NCBI GenBank assembly: GCA_964404395.1
Contig: CAYOKA010000076.1
Coordinates: forward strand, 1 to 10,209
Direction of reading: 5' to 3'
Source: JAAYBT01 sp964404395
GTDB taxonomy: Bacteria > Bacillota > Clostridia > Acetivibrionales > DTU013
DNA length: 10,209 bases
In this document: piece by piece, positions 1-5,718 of the stretch
Position numbering within the stretch: the stretch's first letter is position 1
How the letters are laid out: each line of letters starts with the position of its first letter
Position numbers and translations under genes: made by a program
The notes under the pieces: generated by a model
What the model was told of the DNA's origin: nothing
The model's input: the letters and a program-made list of their open reading frames with translations, nothing else
Databases searched by the model: none

Positions 1-58
1 GATTATCACTGCTTAATCAAAAGCTATTTTTTGCGTTTTGCGGAAACTCAAAATGATC

Positions 59-87
59 TTGCATTGATAGTAGAACTATGTTACTAT
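59..87 (+). promoter_or_regulatory. Possible sigma-A promoter ahead of the hairpin leader
   Basis: TTGCAT at 59-64 and TACTAT at 82-87 are separated by exactly 17 bp, each a partial match to the TTGACA/TATAAT consensus. Transcription would begin near 94, just before the first of two terminator-like hairpins (114-169). It could therefore drive a short terminated RNA or an attenuated leader for the oxidoreductase genes downstream. This is a match by eye in AT-rich DNA, so it is tentative. Confidence 0.35.
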
Positions 88-103
88 TGATATGTGAATG
101 TGT

Positions 104-169
104 GGAGAATTGGAGTCACATTCAAATGAGGGCGCAGTGCTCTTATTTGAGTGTGGCTTTTGTTTTTAT
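104..169 (+). terminator. Terminator-like hairpin, copy 1 of a duplicated RNA element
   Basis: The arm 114-133 pairs with 139-158 as one nearly continuous stem of about 20 bp, including a few G-U pairs, closed by a five-base loop GCAGT (134-138). A T-rich run follows (158-167). This is the form of a strong rho-independent terminator. The flank GGAGAATTGGAGTC (104-117) and the apical segment AGGGC...GCTCT (129-133/139-143) recur in copy 2, exactly 100 bp downstream. It may end transcription from an upstream gene, end a short RNA starting near 94, or act as an attenuator for the oxidoreductase operon. Confidence 0.7.
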
Positions 170-203
170 GGATGTGGGCTAAGTATTAACTAAATTAATG
201 TTC

Positions 204-290
204 GGAGAATCGGAGTCGCATTTAAACTAGGGTATATAAGCTCTTAATTAGGGCATATAAGCTCTTAATTAAATGCGGCTTTTTTGTTTA
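204..290 (+). terminator. Terminator-like hairpin, copy 2, with duplicated apical stem
   Basis: The arm AGTCGCATTTAA (214-225) pairs with TTAAATGCGGCT (269-280), with one G-U pair, followed directly by a T run (280-285). Two small stems sit inside it: AGGGT/GCTCT (229-233/240-244) and AGGGC/GCTCT (250-254/261-265), each with the loop ATATAA. They arise from a 21-bp tandem duplication. The flank GGAGAATCGGAGTC (204-217) matches copy 1. Relative to copy 1 one stem pair changes from A-T to G-C, so pairing is kept. The last T lies about 100 bp before the first oxidoreductase start, so this could be an attenuator. Confidence 0.65.
229..270 (+). repeat. 21-bp tandem direct repeat inside hairpin copy 2
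   Basis: Units at 229-249 and 250-270 differ by one base (AGGGT versus AGGGC at the left arm of the small stem). Each unit makes its own stem, AGGGY with GCTCT. Hairpin copy 1 has only one such apical segment, so the tandem copy probably arose by local duplication after the two elements split. Confidence 0.85.
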
Positions 291-293
291 TCG

Positions 294-350
294 GAGAACC
301 CGACCTTGGGGGACGGTTCTCACATTGATGGAAATTGGGGGACGGTTCTC
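294..350 (+). repeat. Two copies of the GGGGGACGGTTCTC repeat, 29 bp apart
   Basis: TTGGGGGACGGTTCTCACA occurs at 306-324 and again at 335-353. GAGAACC at 294-300 can pair with GGTTCTC at 315-321, giving a 7-bp hairpin, so the unit looks like a REP-type palindromic element. Repeats with this core are familiar as dispersed intergenic elements in Firmicute genomes. The second copy ends about 24 bp before the ribosome site of the oxidoreductase gene. It contains an in-frame TTG that makes the open frame look longer than the real gene. Confidence 0.85.
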
Positions 351-385
351 ACAATTTAATACAATTCATGATTGGAGGAGCAGAT

Positions 386-1831
386 GTGGTTTATGATGTA
401 GTAATTATCGGAGCAGGGGTAATCGGTACAATGATAGCCAGAAAACTATCGATGTATGATTTAAGCGTTTGTATGCTTGAAAGCGGATCAGACGTCGCCG
501 TAGGAAGCAGCAGGGCAAACAGTGGTATTGTACATGCGGGCTATGATGCTGTCCCGGGAACAATGAAAGCCTTGCTTAATGTAAGAGGTAACAAACTATA
601 TGACAAGATTGCCAGAGAATTGGATGTTCCATTTAAACGAATTGGTTCACTTGTAATTGCATTTTCAGAACCAGATATGGAAAAACTCCAGATGCTTTAC
701 CAAAGAGGCATCGACAATGGGGTGAGCAGCCTTAGAATATTACATTCTAATGCAGAAATTGTCCAACTGGAACCGAATATTTCCCCCGATGCTATTGGCG
801 CTCTTTATGCACCAACGGCGGGTATTACATGCCCCTATGAATTAACAGTTGCAGCCGCAGAAAATGCTGTTGAAAATGGCGCAGAACTAAAGCTTGAAAC
901 TCGGGTAAGCGGAGTAAAGTATGAAAATGACTTGTTCCATATTGAAACAAATAGGGGGACGGTTCTCTCAAAATATGTCGTGAATGCGGCAGGCCTTTAT
1001 TCGGATACTGTAGCACAAATGGCAGGGGACGATATTTTCAGCATTATGCCCAGAAAGGGCGAGTACATGCTTCTTGATAAAAGACAAGGAAACATTGTGA
1101 ACACGGTGATTTTTCAAGTACCAACCGCATCAGGCAAAGGAATACTTGTTTCGCCCACAGTCGATGGCAATCTTCTTACTGGTCCAACGGCATCGGATAT
1201 TGTAGATAAGGAAGATTTGTCTACAACCACCGCAGGTATGAATGAAGTAATCAAAGGTGCCTTAAAATCTGTACCCACAATAAACACCCGGCAGGTAATC
1301 ACTTCATTTGCGGGCTTAAGGGCTGTGCCATCTACAGGTGATTTCATTATACGGTATTCCACTAACAACAAGAAATTTTTACACGTAGCAGGGATAGAAT
1401 CCCCGGGCTTAACAGCTGCGCCAGCTATTGCAGAATATGTGGCTGAGCTGCTGGAAAAGGCAGGCCTGGAATTCACAGCCAAAAGCATTTACAAAATAGA
1501 ACGAAAAGCTATTAAGAAATTTAGCGAAGCATCTGACAATGAAAAAATGAAATTGATTAAAAGCAATAGGCTTTATGGCAATGTAATATGCCGCTGCGAA
1601 ACAGTTACAGAGGCTGAAATAGTTGAAGCCATAAGGAGACCTGCGGGCGCAACTAATTTGGATGCGATTAAACGCAGGACAAGAGCGGGAATGGGACGCT
1701 GTCAGGGAGGATTCTGTACACCACGAATCATAGAGATTCTTGCCCGTGAATTAGCTGTACCAATAGAAAGTATCACCAAAAACGAAAAAAACTCTCTGCT
1801 TCTAAAAGGTAGAACAAAGGAGGTTGAATAA
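386..1831 (+). CDS. GlpA-like FAD-dependent dehydrogenase with C-terminal [2Fe-2S] domain
   Basis: The product (481 aa) is a DAO-fold FAD oxidoreductase of the GlpA / L-2-hydroxyglutarate oxidase group, expected to oxidise glycerol-3-phosphate or another 2-hydroxy acid. The FAD-binding GAGVIG is at residues 8-13 and SSRANSGIVHAGYD lies near residue 45. The C-terminus is a BFD-like iron-sulfur domain with C402-x-C404 and C439-x4-C444. The frame stays open upstream to a TTG at 335, but that lies in a repeat. GTG at 386 has GGAGGAG (374-380) five bases upstream and gives the family-typical MVYDVVIIGAG start, so I chose it. The next gene starts one base after the stop, and with the DUF1667 gene they form a conserved trio. 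The repeat core GGGGGACGGTTCTC is read in frame at residues 190-195. Substrate is inferred; opine or hydroxyproline oxidation is an alternative. Confidence 0.88.
   Translation: MVYDVVIIGAGVIGTMIARKLSMYDLSVCMLESGSDVAVGSSRANSGIVHAGYDAVPGTMKALLNVRGNKLYDKIARELDVPFKRIGSLVIAFSEPDMEKLQMLYQRGIDNGVSSLRILHSNAEIVQLEPNISPDAIGALYAPTAGITCPYELTVAAAENAVENGAELKLETRVSGVKYENDLFHIETNRGTVLSKYVVNAAGLYSDTVAQMAGDDIFSIMPRKGEYMLLDKRQGNIVNTVIFQVPTASGKGILVSPTVDGNLLTGPTASDIVDKEDLSTTTAGMNEVIKGALKSVPTINTRQVITSFAGLRAVPSTGDFIIRYSTNNKKFLHVAGIESPGLTAAPAIAEYVAELLEKAGLEFTAKSIYKIERKAIKKFSEASDNEKMKLIKSNRLYGNVICRCETVTEAEIVEAIRRPAGATNLDAIKRRTRAGMGRCQGGFCTPRIIEILARELAVPIESITKNEKNSLLLKGRTKEVE
954..967 (+). repeat. GGGGGACGGTTCTC repeat core inside the GlpA-like gene
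   Basis: A perfect 14-base match to the dispersed repeat lies in the coding frame and encodes RGTVL (residues 190-194), next to NAAGLYSD. The protein context looks normal for the family, so this may be a codon-level coincidence or conversion toward the repeat rather than an insertion. Confidence 0.6.
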
Positions 1832-1832
1832 A

Positions 1833-3119
1833 TTGAAAGAAGTCGACCTTGTTATAATCGGTGGTGGACCGGCAGGAATGGCTGCCGCTGTTGAAGCCGC
1901 ACGCAATGGCGTGAAGGATGTGCTTATTTTGGAACGCGATCATGCTCTGGGTGGCATATTGCCTCAATGCGTTCATAACGGTTTTGGGCTGCACCTGTTT
2001 GGAGAAGAGCTGACAGGGCCTGAATATGCAGAAAGGTTTATCAAACAAGTAACTGAGTCGAATATCGATGTCAAATTGAACACAATGGTACTTGATATTA
2101 CCCAAAACAAGATTGTCACCGCAGTAAACAGCCAGGATGGCCTTATGAAAATTAAAGCCGGTGCGATTGTATTAGCAATGGGCTGTAGGGAGAGAACGCG
2201 TGGAGCGCTGAATATCCCGGGGACTCGTCCTTCCGGCATTTATACCGCAGGTACTGCACAGCGGCTTGTTAATATAGAAGGTTACATACCCGGCAAGAAG
2301 GTAGTCATACTCGGGTCTGGAGACATCGGTCTAATTATGGCAAGAAGAATGACGTTGGAAGGTGCAGAGGTTAAAATGGTATGCGAGCTCATGCCTTATC
2401 CCGGAGGCTTGAACAGAAATATTGTTCAATGTCTTGAAGATTTCAATATTCCCCTCCGACTGGGCCATACTGTGGTCAATGTCCACGGGAAAGAAAGACT
2501 GGAAGGAGTTACTATTGCAAAGGTGGATGAGAAGGGCAAAGCAATCCCTGATAGCTTTGAATTTGTCGAATGCGATACGCTTTTGCTGTCCGTCGGCCTG
2601 ATACCGGAAAATGAAATATCAAAAGATGCCTCAATTAATATCGACGATACAACAGCGGGGCCGGTTGTCAATGAATGTGCCGAGACTTCTACAGAGGGAA
2701 TATTTGCATGCGGAAATGTGGTATATGTACACGACCTGGTGGACAATGTGACAAATAATAGCTATATAGCAGGCAGGAATGCAGCCAGGTATCTTAGCAG
2801 GAAGGCAGATGAAGCAACAAAGGAAATCATCCATATGCTACGGGTTAAACCAGGGCATGGAGTTAGGTGTGTAGTACCCCAACTGGTTCAAAGTAATAGT
2901 CATGAGGATGTTAAGCTGTTCTTTAGAGTAGATGGTATCTATCGAGATATTATGCTTGAAGTCAAAGCAGGTGATCAGACTATAAAGTCTGCAAAGAGGA
3001 AAATCACAACACCAGGAGAAATGGAAAGCATTATTCTTCCAAAAGAGTCACTGGAAAATATTGAATCAAACGAGATTGAAGTATGCTTATCATCGCATAA
3101 AGGGCATTTTGCGATGTAG
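1833..3119 (+). CDS. FAD/NAD(P)-dependent oxidoreductase, partner of the GlpA-like protein
   Basis: The product (428 aa) has the pyridine-nucleotide-disulfide reductase fold. The FAD motif GGGPAG is at residues 10-15, a conserved PQCVHNGFG segment with C46 follows, GCRERTRGALNIPG is near 117-130, the NAD-binding GSGDIG is at 161-166, and GIFACGNVVYVHDLVDNV is the second FAD contact. It probably passes electrons between NAD(H), or another carrier, and the dehydrogenase subunit, filling the place of GlpB in anaerobic glycerol-3-phosphate dehydrogenase although it is a different type of protein. A TTG at 1824 touches the AAAGGAGG site (1816-1823). TTG 1833 is nine bases from it and gives MKEVDLVIIGGG, so I chose 1833. 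The start lies one base after the previous stop, which suggests coupled translation. Confidence 0.88.
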   Translation: MKEVDLVIIGGGPAGMAAAVEAARNGVKDVLILERDHALGGILPQCVHNGFGLHLFGEELTGPEYAERFIKQVTESNIDVKLNTMVLDITQNKIVTAVNSQDGLMKIKAGAIVLAMGCRERTRGALNIPGTRPSGIYTAGTAQRLVNIEGYIPGKKVVILGSGDIGLIMARRMTLEGAEVKMVCELMPYPGGLNRNIVQCLEDFNIPLRLGHTVVNVHGKERLEGVTIAKVDEKGKAIPDSFEFVECDTLLLSVGLIPENEISKDASINIDDTTAGPVVNECAETSTEGIFACGNVVYVHDLVDNVTNNSYIAGRNAARYLSRKADEATKEIIHMLRVKPGHGVRCVVPQLVQSNSHEDVKLFFRVDGIYRDIMLEVKAGDQTIKSAKRKITTPGEMESIILPKESLENIESNEIEVCLSSHKGHFAM

Positions 3120-3202
3120 CCTGTTTTGGGTTCCGCAGTACAATATATTGCGGTTTAAGGTTGCATCGTAAAAGCCTTGCCTAAATGAAAGGGGGATCTA
3201 TA

Positions 3203-3568
3203 ATGGCAAAGAATACAGAGTTAACGTGTATTGTATGTCCTCTTGGTTGTAAAATTTCAGTTTCCCAAGAAGACGACGGCAGTATTATCGGGATTAAGGG
3301 GTATAACTGCAAGCGAGGCCTTAGCTATGCGCAAACGGAGTGTCTAAATCCGGAAAGAGTCATCACCACTACCGTCAGAACGAAAGACGGCCAGATGCCG
3401 CTTGTACCTGTAAAGACCGACAAGCCAGTTCCAAAAATGCTGATTATGAAATGTATGAGGATTATAAATGAAATTGAGGTAAAGGCGCCTGTTAAGGTTG
3501 GAGACACCATTTTGGAAGACATCCTTGAAACAGGCGCAAATCTGGTTGCTACCGGTAACGCAATATGA
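3203..3568 (+). CDS. DUF1667 Cys-rich small subunit
   Basis: The product (121 aa) matches the DUF1667 family, which is regularly encoded beside GlpA-like and NAD-oxidoreductase genes. Cysteines C9, C12 and C16 (CIVCPLGC), C36 (GYNCKRG) and C47 are arranged as for an iron-sulfur or metal centre, so it is probably an electron-transfer subunit of the complex. No membrane segment or signal peptide is seen, which places it in the cytoplasm. ATG 3203 follows AAAGGGGG (3188-3195) by seven bases; an upstream in-frame ATG at 3185 overlaps that site and is unlikely. The gene starts 83 bp after its neighbour, leaving room for a small hairpin (CCGCA/TGCGG, 3133-3153) but no clear terminator, so one transcript is likely. 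The metal-binding role is inferred. Confidence 0.85.
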   Translation: MAKNTELTCIVCPLGCKISVSQEDDGSIIGIKGYNCKRGLSYAQTECLNPERVITTTVRTKDGQMPLVPVKTDKPVPKMLIMKCMRIINEIEVKAPVKVGDTILEDILETGANLVATGNAI

Positions 3569-3577
3569 GGGTCAACA

Positions 3578-3597
3578 TGCGGGGGACTGCCCCCCGC
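3578..3597. terminator. GC-rich hairpin between convergent genes
   Basis: GCGGGGG followed by a short loop and CCCCCGC forms a stem of about seven GC pairs in the 56-bp gap between the DUF1667 gene and the convergent thioredoxin-reductase-like gene. Its position suits a shared terminator, but no clear T run follows on either strand, so the call is modest. The C-rich wording resembles the dispersed GGGGAC repeat without matching it. Confidence 0.4.
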
Positions 3598-3624
3598 ATT
3601 GCCCCTGCATTCTCAAATAGTCAG

Positions 3625-4497
3625 CTATAAACTTTTAACATAGTCAGCGATTGCTTTACCAGCTAAAGCGCCCTGACCAACCGCAACTGAGATCTGCTTG
3701 AAACTGCTGGCACAGTCTCCTGCTGCAAAAAGGCCTTCAAGATTTGTCTGCTGATTACTGTCGGTTATTACAGTGTTACCATCTGCCAGCACACCAAGCT
3801 TTCGCGCAAAATCTATGCTCGAGGCGCTTTCATATGCCACAAATACCCCATCGATTTCCTCACTCGTACCATCGGTAAAATGGATTCTCTGCAAAAACTC
3901 CGCTCCATCAAGCTTAGATATCTGCCGGGTCTCAATTCTAAAATGTCTTACTTCATCAACGTATTTACTGCTTAATTCCAATGTTTTGTTGTTGGTGAAA
4001 ATAGTAATATCCTTTGTAAACGTCAGCAGTTCAATCGCTTCGCTTACCGCAAAATCCTTGTGTCCTAAAACACCAACCTTCAGATTATTATAGAAAAAGC
4101 CATCACATGTAGAACAATAGCTGACGCCCTTTCCCTCGAATTTAACCAGATTTTCAATCCTTATTGTCTTATTCGGCAACCCGGTAGCAAGCAATAACGC
4201 TTTGCCAAGGTATTGCCCTTCAGCTGTAGTTACGTTGAAATAATCCTCTTTATCAATCGAAATAACCTCACCATCAACAAGCTCTGCCCCGAGCCGCTTT
4301 ACCTGTTGCTCTCCACTTGCCAGCAAATGCTCACCGCTGACAGTTTCAGAAAAACCAAAGTAGTTGTCAATTTTGTCGGCCTTCATCAACCTGCCGTCAT
4401 TCTTCCCGATAATGAGAGTTTTCAGATTGAACCTTACTGTATAAAGGGCTGCTGATAAGCCCGCAGGTCCCTTGCCTATAATAATAACGTCATACAT
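3625..4497 (-). CDS. Thioredoxin-reductase-like flavoprotein lacking NADPH motifs
   Basis: The product (290 aa) is a TrxB-family flavoprotein. The FAD motif GKGPAG is at residues 8-13, the redox-active C128-S-T-C131-D pair is present, and AAGDC is at 258-262 near the end. In NADPH-using TrxB a GGGDSAxEEA-type motif follows the CxxC region and an HRRxxxR motif comes after it. Here the first reads VGVLGHKDFAVSEA (141-154) and the second is absent (TIFTNNKTLELSSKYV). This pattern recalls the ferredoxin-dependent flavin thioredoxin reductases described in clostridia, so ferredoxin may be the donor; that is an inference. ATG 4497 was chosen because AAAGGA lies eight bases upstream and MYDVIIIG fits the family start; an upstream ATG at 4539 has no support. 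No thioredoxin gene is next to it. Confidence 0.85.
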   Translation of the reverse strand: MYDVIIIGKGPAGLSAALYTVRFNLKTLIIGKNDGRLMKADKIDNYFGFSETVSGEHLLASGEQQVKRLGAELVDGEVISIDKEDYFNVTTAEGQYLGKALLLATGLPNKTIRIENLVKFEGKGVSYCSTCDGFFYNNLKVGVLGHKDFAVSEAIELLTFTKDITIFTNNKTLELSSKYVDEVRHFRIETRQISKLDGAEFLQRIHFTDGTSEEIDGVFVAYESASSIDFARKLGVLADGNTVITDSNQQTNLEGLFAAGDCASSFKQISVAVGQGALAGKAIADYVKSL

Positions 4498-4531
4498 GGC
4501 GAAAATCCTTTCATATGTAGTCTTTTGTCGA

Positions 4532-4550
4532 TTATCCAAACATCGGATAA
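4532..4550. promoter_or_regulatory. Inverted repeat TTATCC-N7-GGATAA in the upstream region
   Basis: A perfect 6-bp inverted repeat (4532-4537 and 4545-4550) with a seven-base spacer lies about 35-53 bp upstream of the thioredoxin-reductase-like start, between that start and its likely promoter. It could be an operator or a short mRNA hairpin. I do not recognise a regulator for it. Confidence 0.3.
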
Positions 4551-4590
4551 ATCAATATTCTATGCCTAGTCACTTATGTAATACCTTACC

Positions 4591-4618
4591 ATAGTATTAA
4601 TAGTATACACTTATTCAA
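4591..4618 (-). promoter_or_regulatory. Possible sigma-A promoter of the thioredoxin-reductase-like gene
   Basis: On the minus strand TTGAAT (4618-4613) and TACTAT (4596-4591) are 16 bp apart. Transcription would start near 4584 and leave an untranslated leader of roughly 87 bases. The area is very AT-rich, so chance matches are likely. Confidence 0.35.
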
Positions 4619-4650
4619 TAATACGCAAACAAAAAAATCAAATGCAAGTT

Positions 4651-4680
4651 GTAACAACAATCGGCTAGTTTTCATATTAT
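4651..4680 (+). promoter_or_regulatory. Possible sporulation sigma-E-type promoter
   Basis: GTAACA at 4651-4656 lies 22 bp (start to start) before CATATTAT at 4673-4680. The same GTAACA/CATA spacing occurs upstream of the next gene at 5009-5038. The -10 half matches sigma-E CATACAAT at six of eight positions and the -35 half is weaker. Its placement about 60 bp before a small hydrophobic gene, in a locus ending in a SleB-like hydrolase, supports mother-cell control. Confidence 0.35.
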
Positions 4681-4738
4681 GTCAATAAGGAAGAAAGTAT
4701 TAGCTTTGGAGAATGGTTACCCTGCGAGGAGGGATAAT

Positions 4739-4933
4739 ATGTCAAACAAGGAATATTACTATAGGACAAACGACTGTACGCTCCTTTTCTTTATTTTAGT
4801 TTTTTTGCTGCTTTTTTACGATAATAGCGCCATCGGTTTACTAAGAACCGGAAGGCATTGTGTAAATACATGCCGTTCAGATGACTCGCTCCTTTTCTTT
4901 ATTCTGGTATTCTTAAAGCTATTTTATCGCTGA
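4739..4933 (+). CDS. Small hydrophobic protein with internal duplication
   Basis: This 64-aa protein begins at ATG 4739, five bases after AGGAGGG (4727-4733); the open frame reaches upstream to 4679 but that region overlaps a likely promoter. It contains two copies of a short hydrophobic block: LLFFILVFLLLFY near residues 15-27 and LLFFILVFLKLFY near 51-63. Each is preceded by polar residues (NDCT, DDS) and they are separated by a basic, Cys-containing loop. The DNA repeats too: GCTCCTTTTCTTTATT occurs at 4780-4795 and 4888-4903. Short proteins with such blocks are common around sporulation genes in Clostridia, so a spore coat or membrane role is plausible. No function is known to me. The ribosome site and duplication make it a likely real gene. 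Confidence 0.65.
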   Translation: MSNKEYYYRTNDCTLLFFILVFLLLFYDNSAIGLLRTGRHCVNTCRSDDSLLFFILVFLKLFYR

Positions 4934-5008
4934 ATAAGCTTGCAACTGCCAGGTGAACGCAGTAAAGCGCAATAAGACTTAAGAAAAGTAAACTTCAAAA
5001 TATTCACA

Positions 5009-5038
5009 GTAACATTTATATGACAGCCTTCATAGAAT
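5009..5038 (+). promoter_or_regulatory. Likely sigma-E-type sporulation promoter
   Basis: GTAACATT (5009-5016) matches the sigma-E -35 consensus GKMATATW at seven of eight positions. After a 14-bp spacer, CATAGAAT (5031-5038) matches the -10 consensus CATACAMT at seven of eight. The extended CATAGAATA also fits a sigma-K -10 (CATAnnnTA). It stands about 44 bp ahead of the 72-aa membrane protein gene and would drive the run of small spore-associated genes. The consensus used is that of Bacillus subtilis. Confidence 0.5.
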
Positions 5039-5081
5039 ATAAATAGAATATATTGATATCCATATTGCCGGAGGCTGTCCT

Positions 5082-5300
5082 ATGGCTTTTTCTGATAATT
5101 TGTCCGAGGTTGTAAGAAAAGTTTATGACGAAGGGCTCGATGAGGTCCTGGTTTTTGCGATTATTTTTGTCATCATCCTCATATCCGGGAAGGAGTCTGA
5201 CGATGGAGGTAACTTGGGCATTGTGCCAATCGTTGTTATCGCTGCATTTCTTTTGATTTTTTACCTTATGTATAGAACGGAAGATGGTCAGCCTTATTAG
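5082..5300 (+). CDS. Small membrane protein, probable sporulation locus
   Basis: The 72-aa product has an amphipathic, charged N-terminus (residues 1-20) and two hydrophobic segments near 21-35 and 47-65, joined by an acidic, glycine-rich loop (GKESDDGGN). It ends in the polar tail YRTEDGQPY. It is probably a two-pass membrane protein with both ends on the same side. ATG 5082 follows CGGAGG (5069-5074) by seven bases. The best sporulation-type promoter of the window lies just upstream, and the next gene begins 52 bp after its stop without a visible terminator. I do not recognise the family. Context suggests expression in the mother cell during sporulation. Confidence 0.7.
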   Translation: MAFSDNLSEVVRKVYDEGLDEVLVFAIIFVIILISGKESDDGGNLGIVPIVVIAAFLLIFYLMYRTEDGQPY

Positions 5301-5352
5301 CTGTCTATGCAATCAATTTTGTTTCACTAAATACTTTTATGGAGGTAACTTT

Positions 5353-5673
5353 ATGCCAAACAATCTCAATAAAAAATTATCGGAACTAATAGGAAAAATG
5401 GATGATAAGGTGCTGCAGGCAAAGATTAATGCCGCTGTTGAAATGCTTAGGAGCGGCGATACGGATGATTTAGCAAAGAAGCTCAATAAAGTAAATAAAA
5501 ACGAAATAGTATCAAAGCTCAATGGAATCGATGAAAGTCGGCTTAAAGAATTAAACCTAAACAAAGCGGATTTACGTCAAAAGATGAGCAACATAGACTT
5601 GGATGCAGTCAAAAAAATGCTTGGAGACAATGGACCTGAGATTATTGACAAAATTAAAGACATTATTAAATAA
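5353..5673 (+). CDS. Charged all-helical hypothetical protein
   Basis: The 106-aa product is rich in Lys, Asp, Asn and Leu with no Cys and no hydrophobic stretch, and looks like a soluble bundle of amphipathic helices. Short similar blocks recur: KLSELIGKMDDKVLQAKI, KKLNKVNKNEIVSKL, SRLKELNLNKADLRQKM and VKKMLGDNGPEIIDKI, which suggests an internally repeated helix-turn unit of roughly 25 residues. ATG 5353 follows GGAGG (5341-5345) by seven bases; an in-frame ATG at 5284 overlaps the preceding gene and lacks a site. It sits in the middle of the likely sporulation operon, 45 bp before the next gene. No function is recognised. Confidence 0.75.
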   Translation: MPNNLNKKLSELIGKMDDKVLQAKINAAVEMLRSGDTDDLAKKLNKVNKNEIVSKLNGIDESRLKELNLNKADLRQKMSNIDLDAVKKMLGDNGPEIIDKIKDIIK

Positions 5674-5718
5674 AATATGAATATATTATTAGTGCCTGGG
5701 GTTTGGAGGGATTAAACA

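Noticed and set aside
11..31. Weak terminator from GCTT/AAGC followed by a T run
   Set aside because: The stem has only four pairs, too weak to call; the T run alone is not evidence.
335..385. Longer GlpA-like start at TTG 335 or ATG 368
   Set aside because: TTG 335 lies in the dispersed repeat and ATG 368 overlaps the ribosome site; GTG 386 has GGAGGAG at a good distance and fits the family start.
3133..3153. Regulatory hairpin CCGCA/TGCGG between the second and third oxidoreductase genes
   Set aside because: Five pairs with an 11-base loop and no T run; too weak to list as a terminator or riboswitch.
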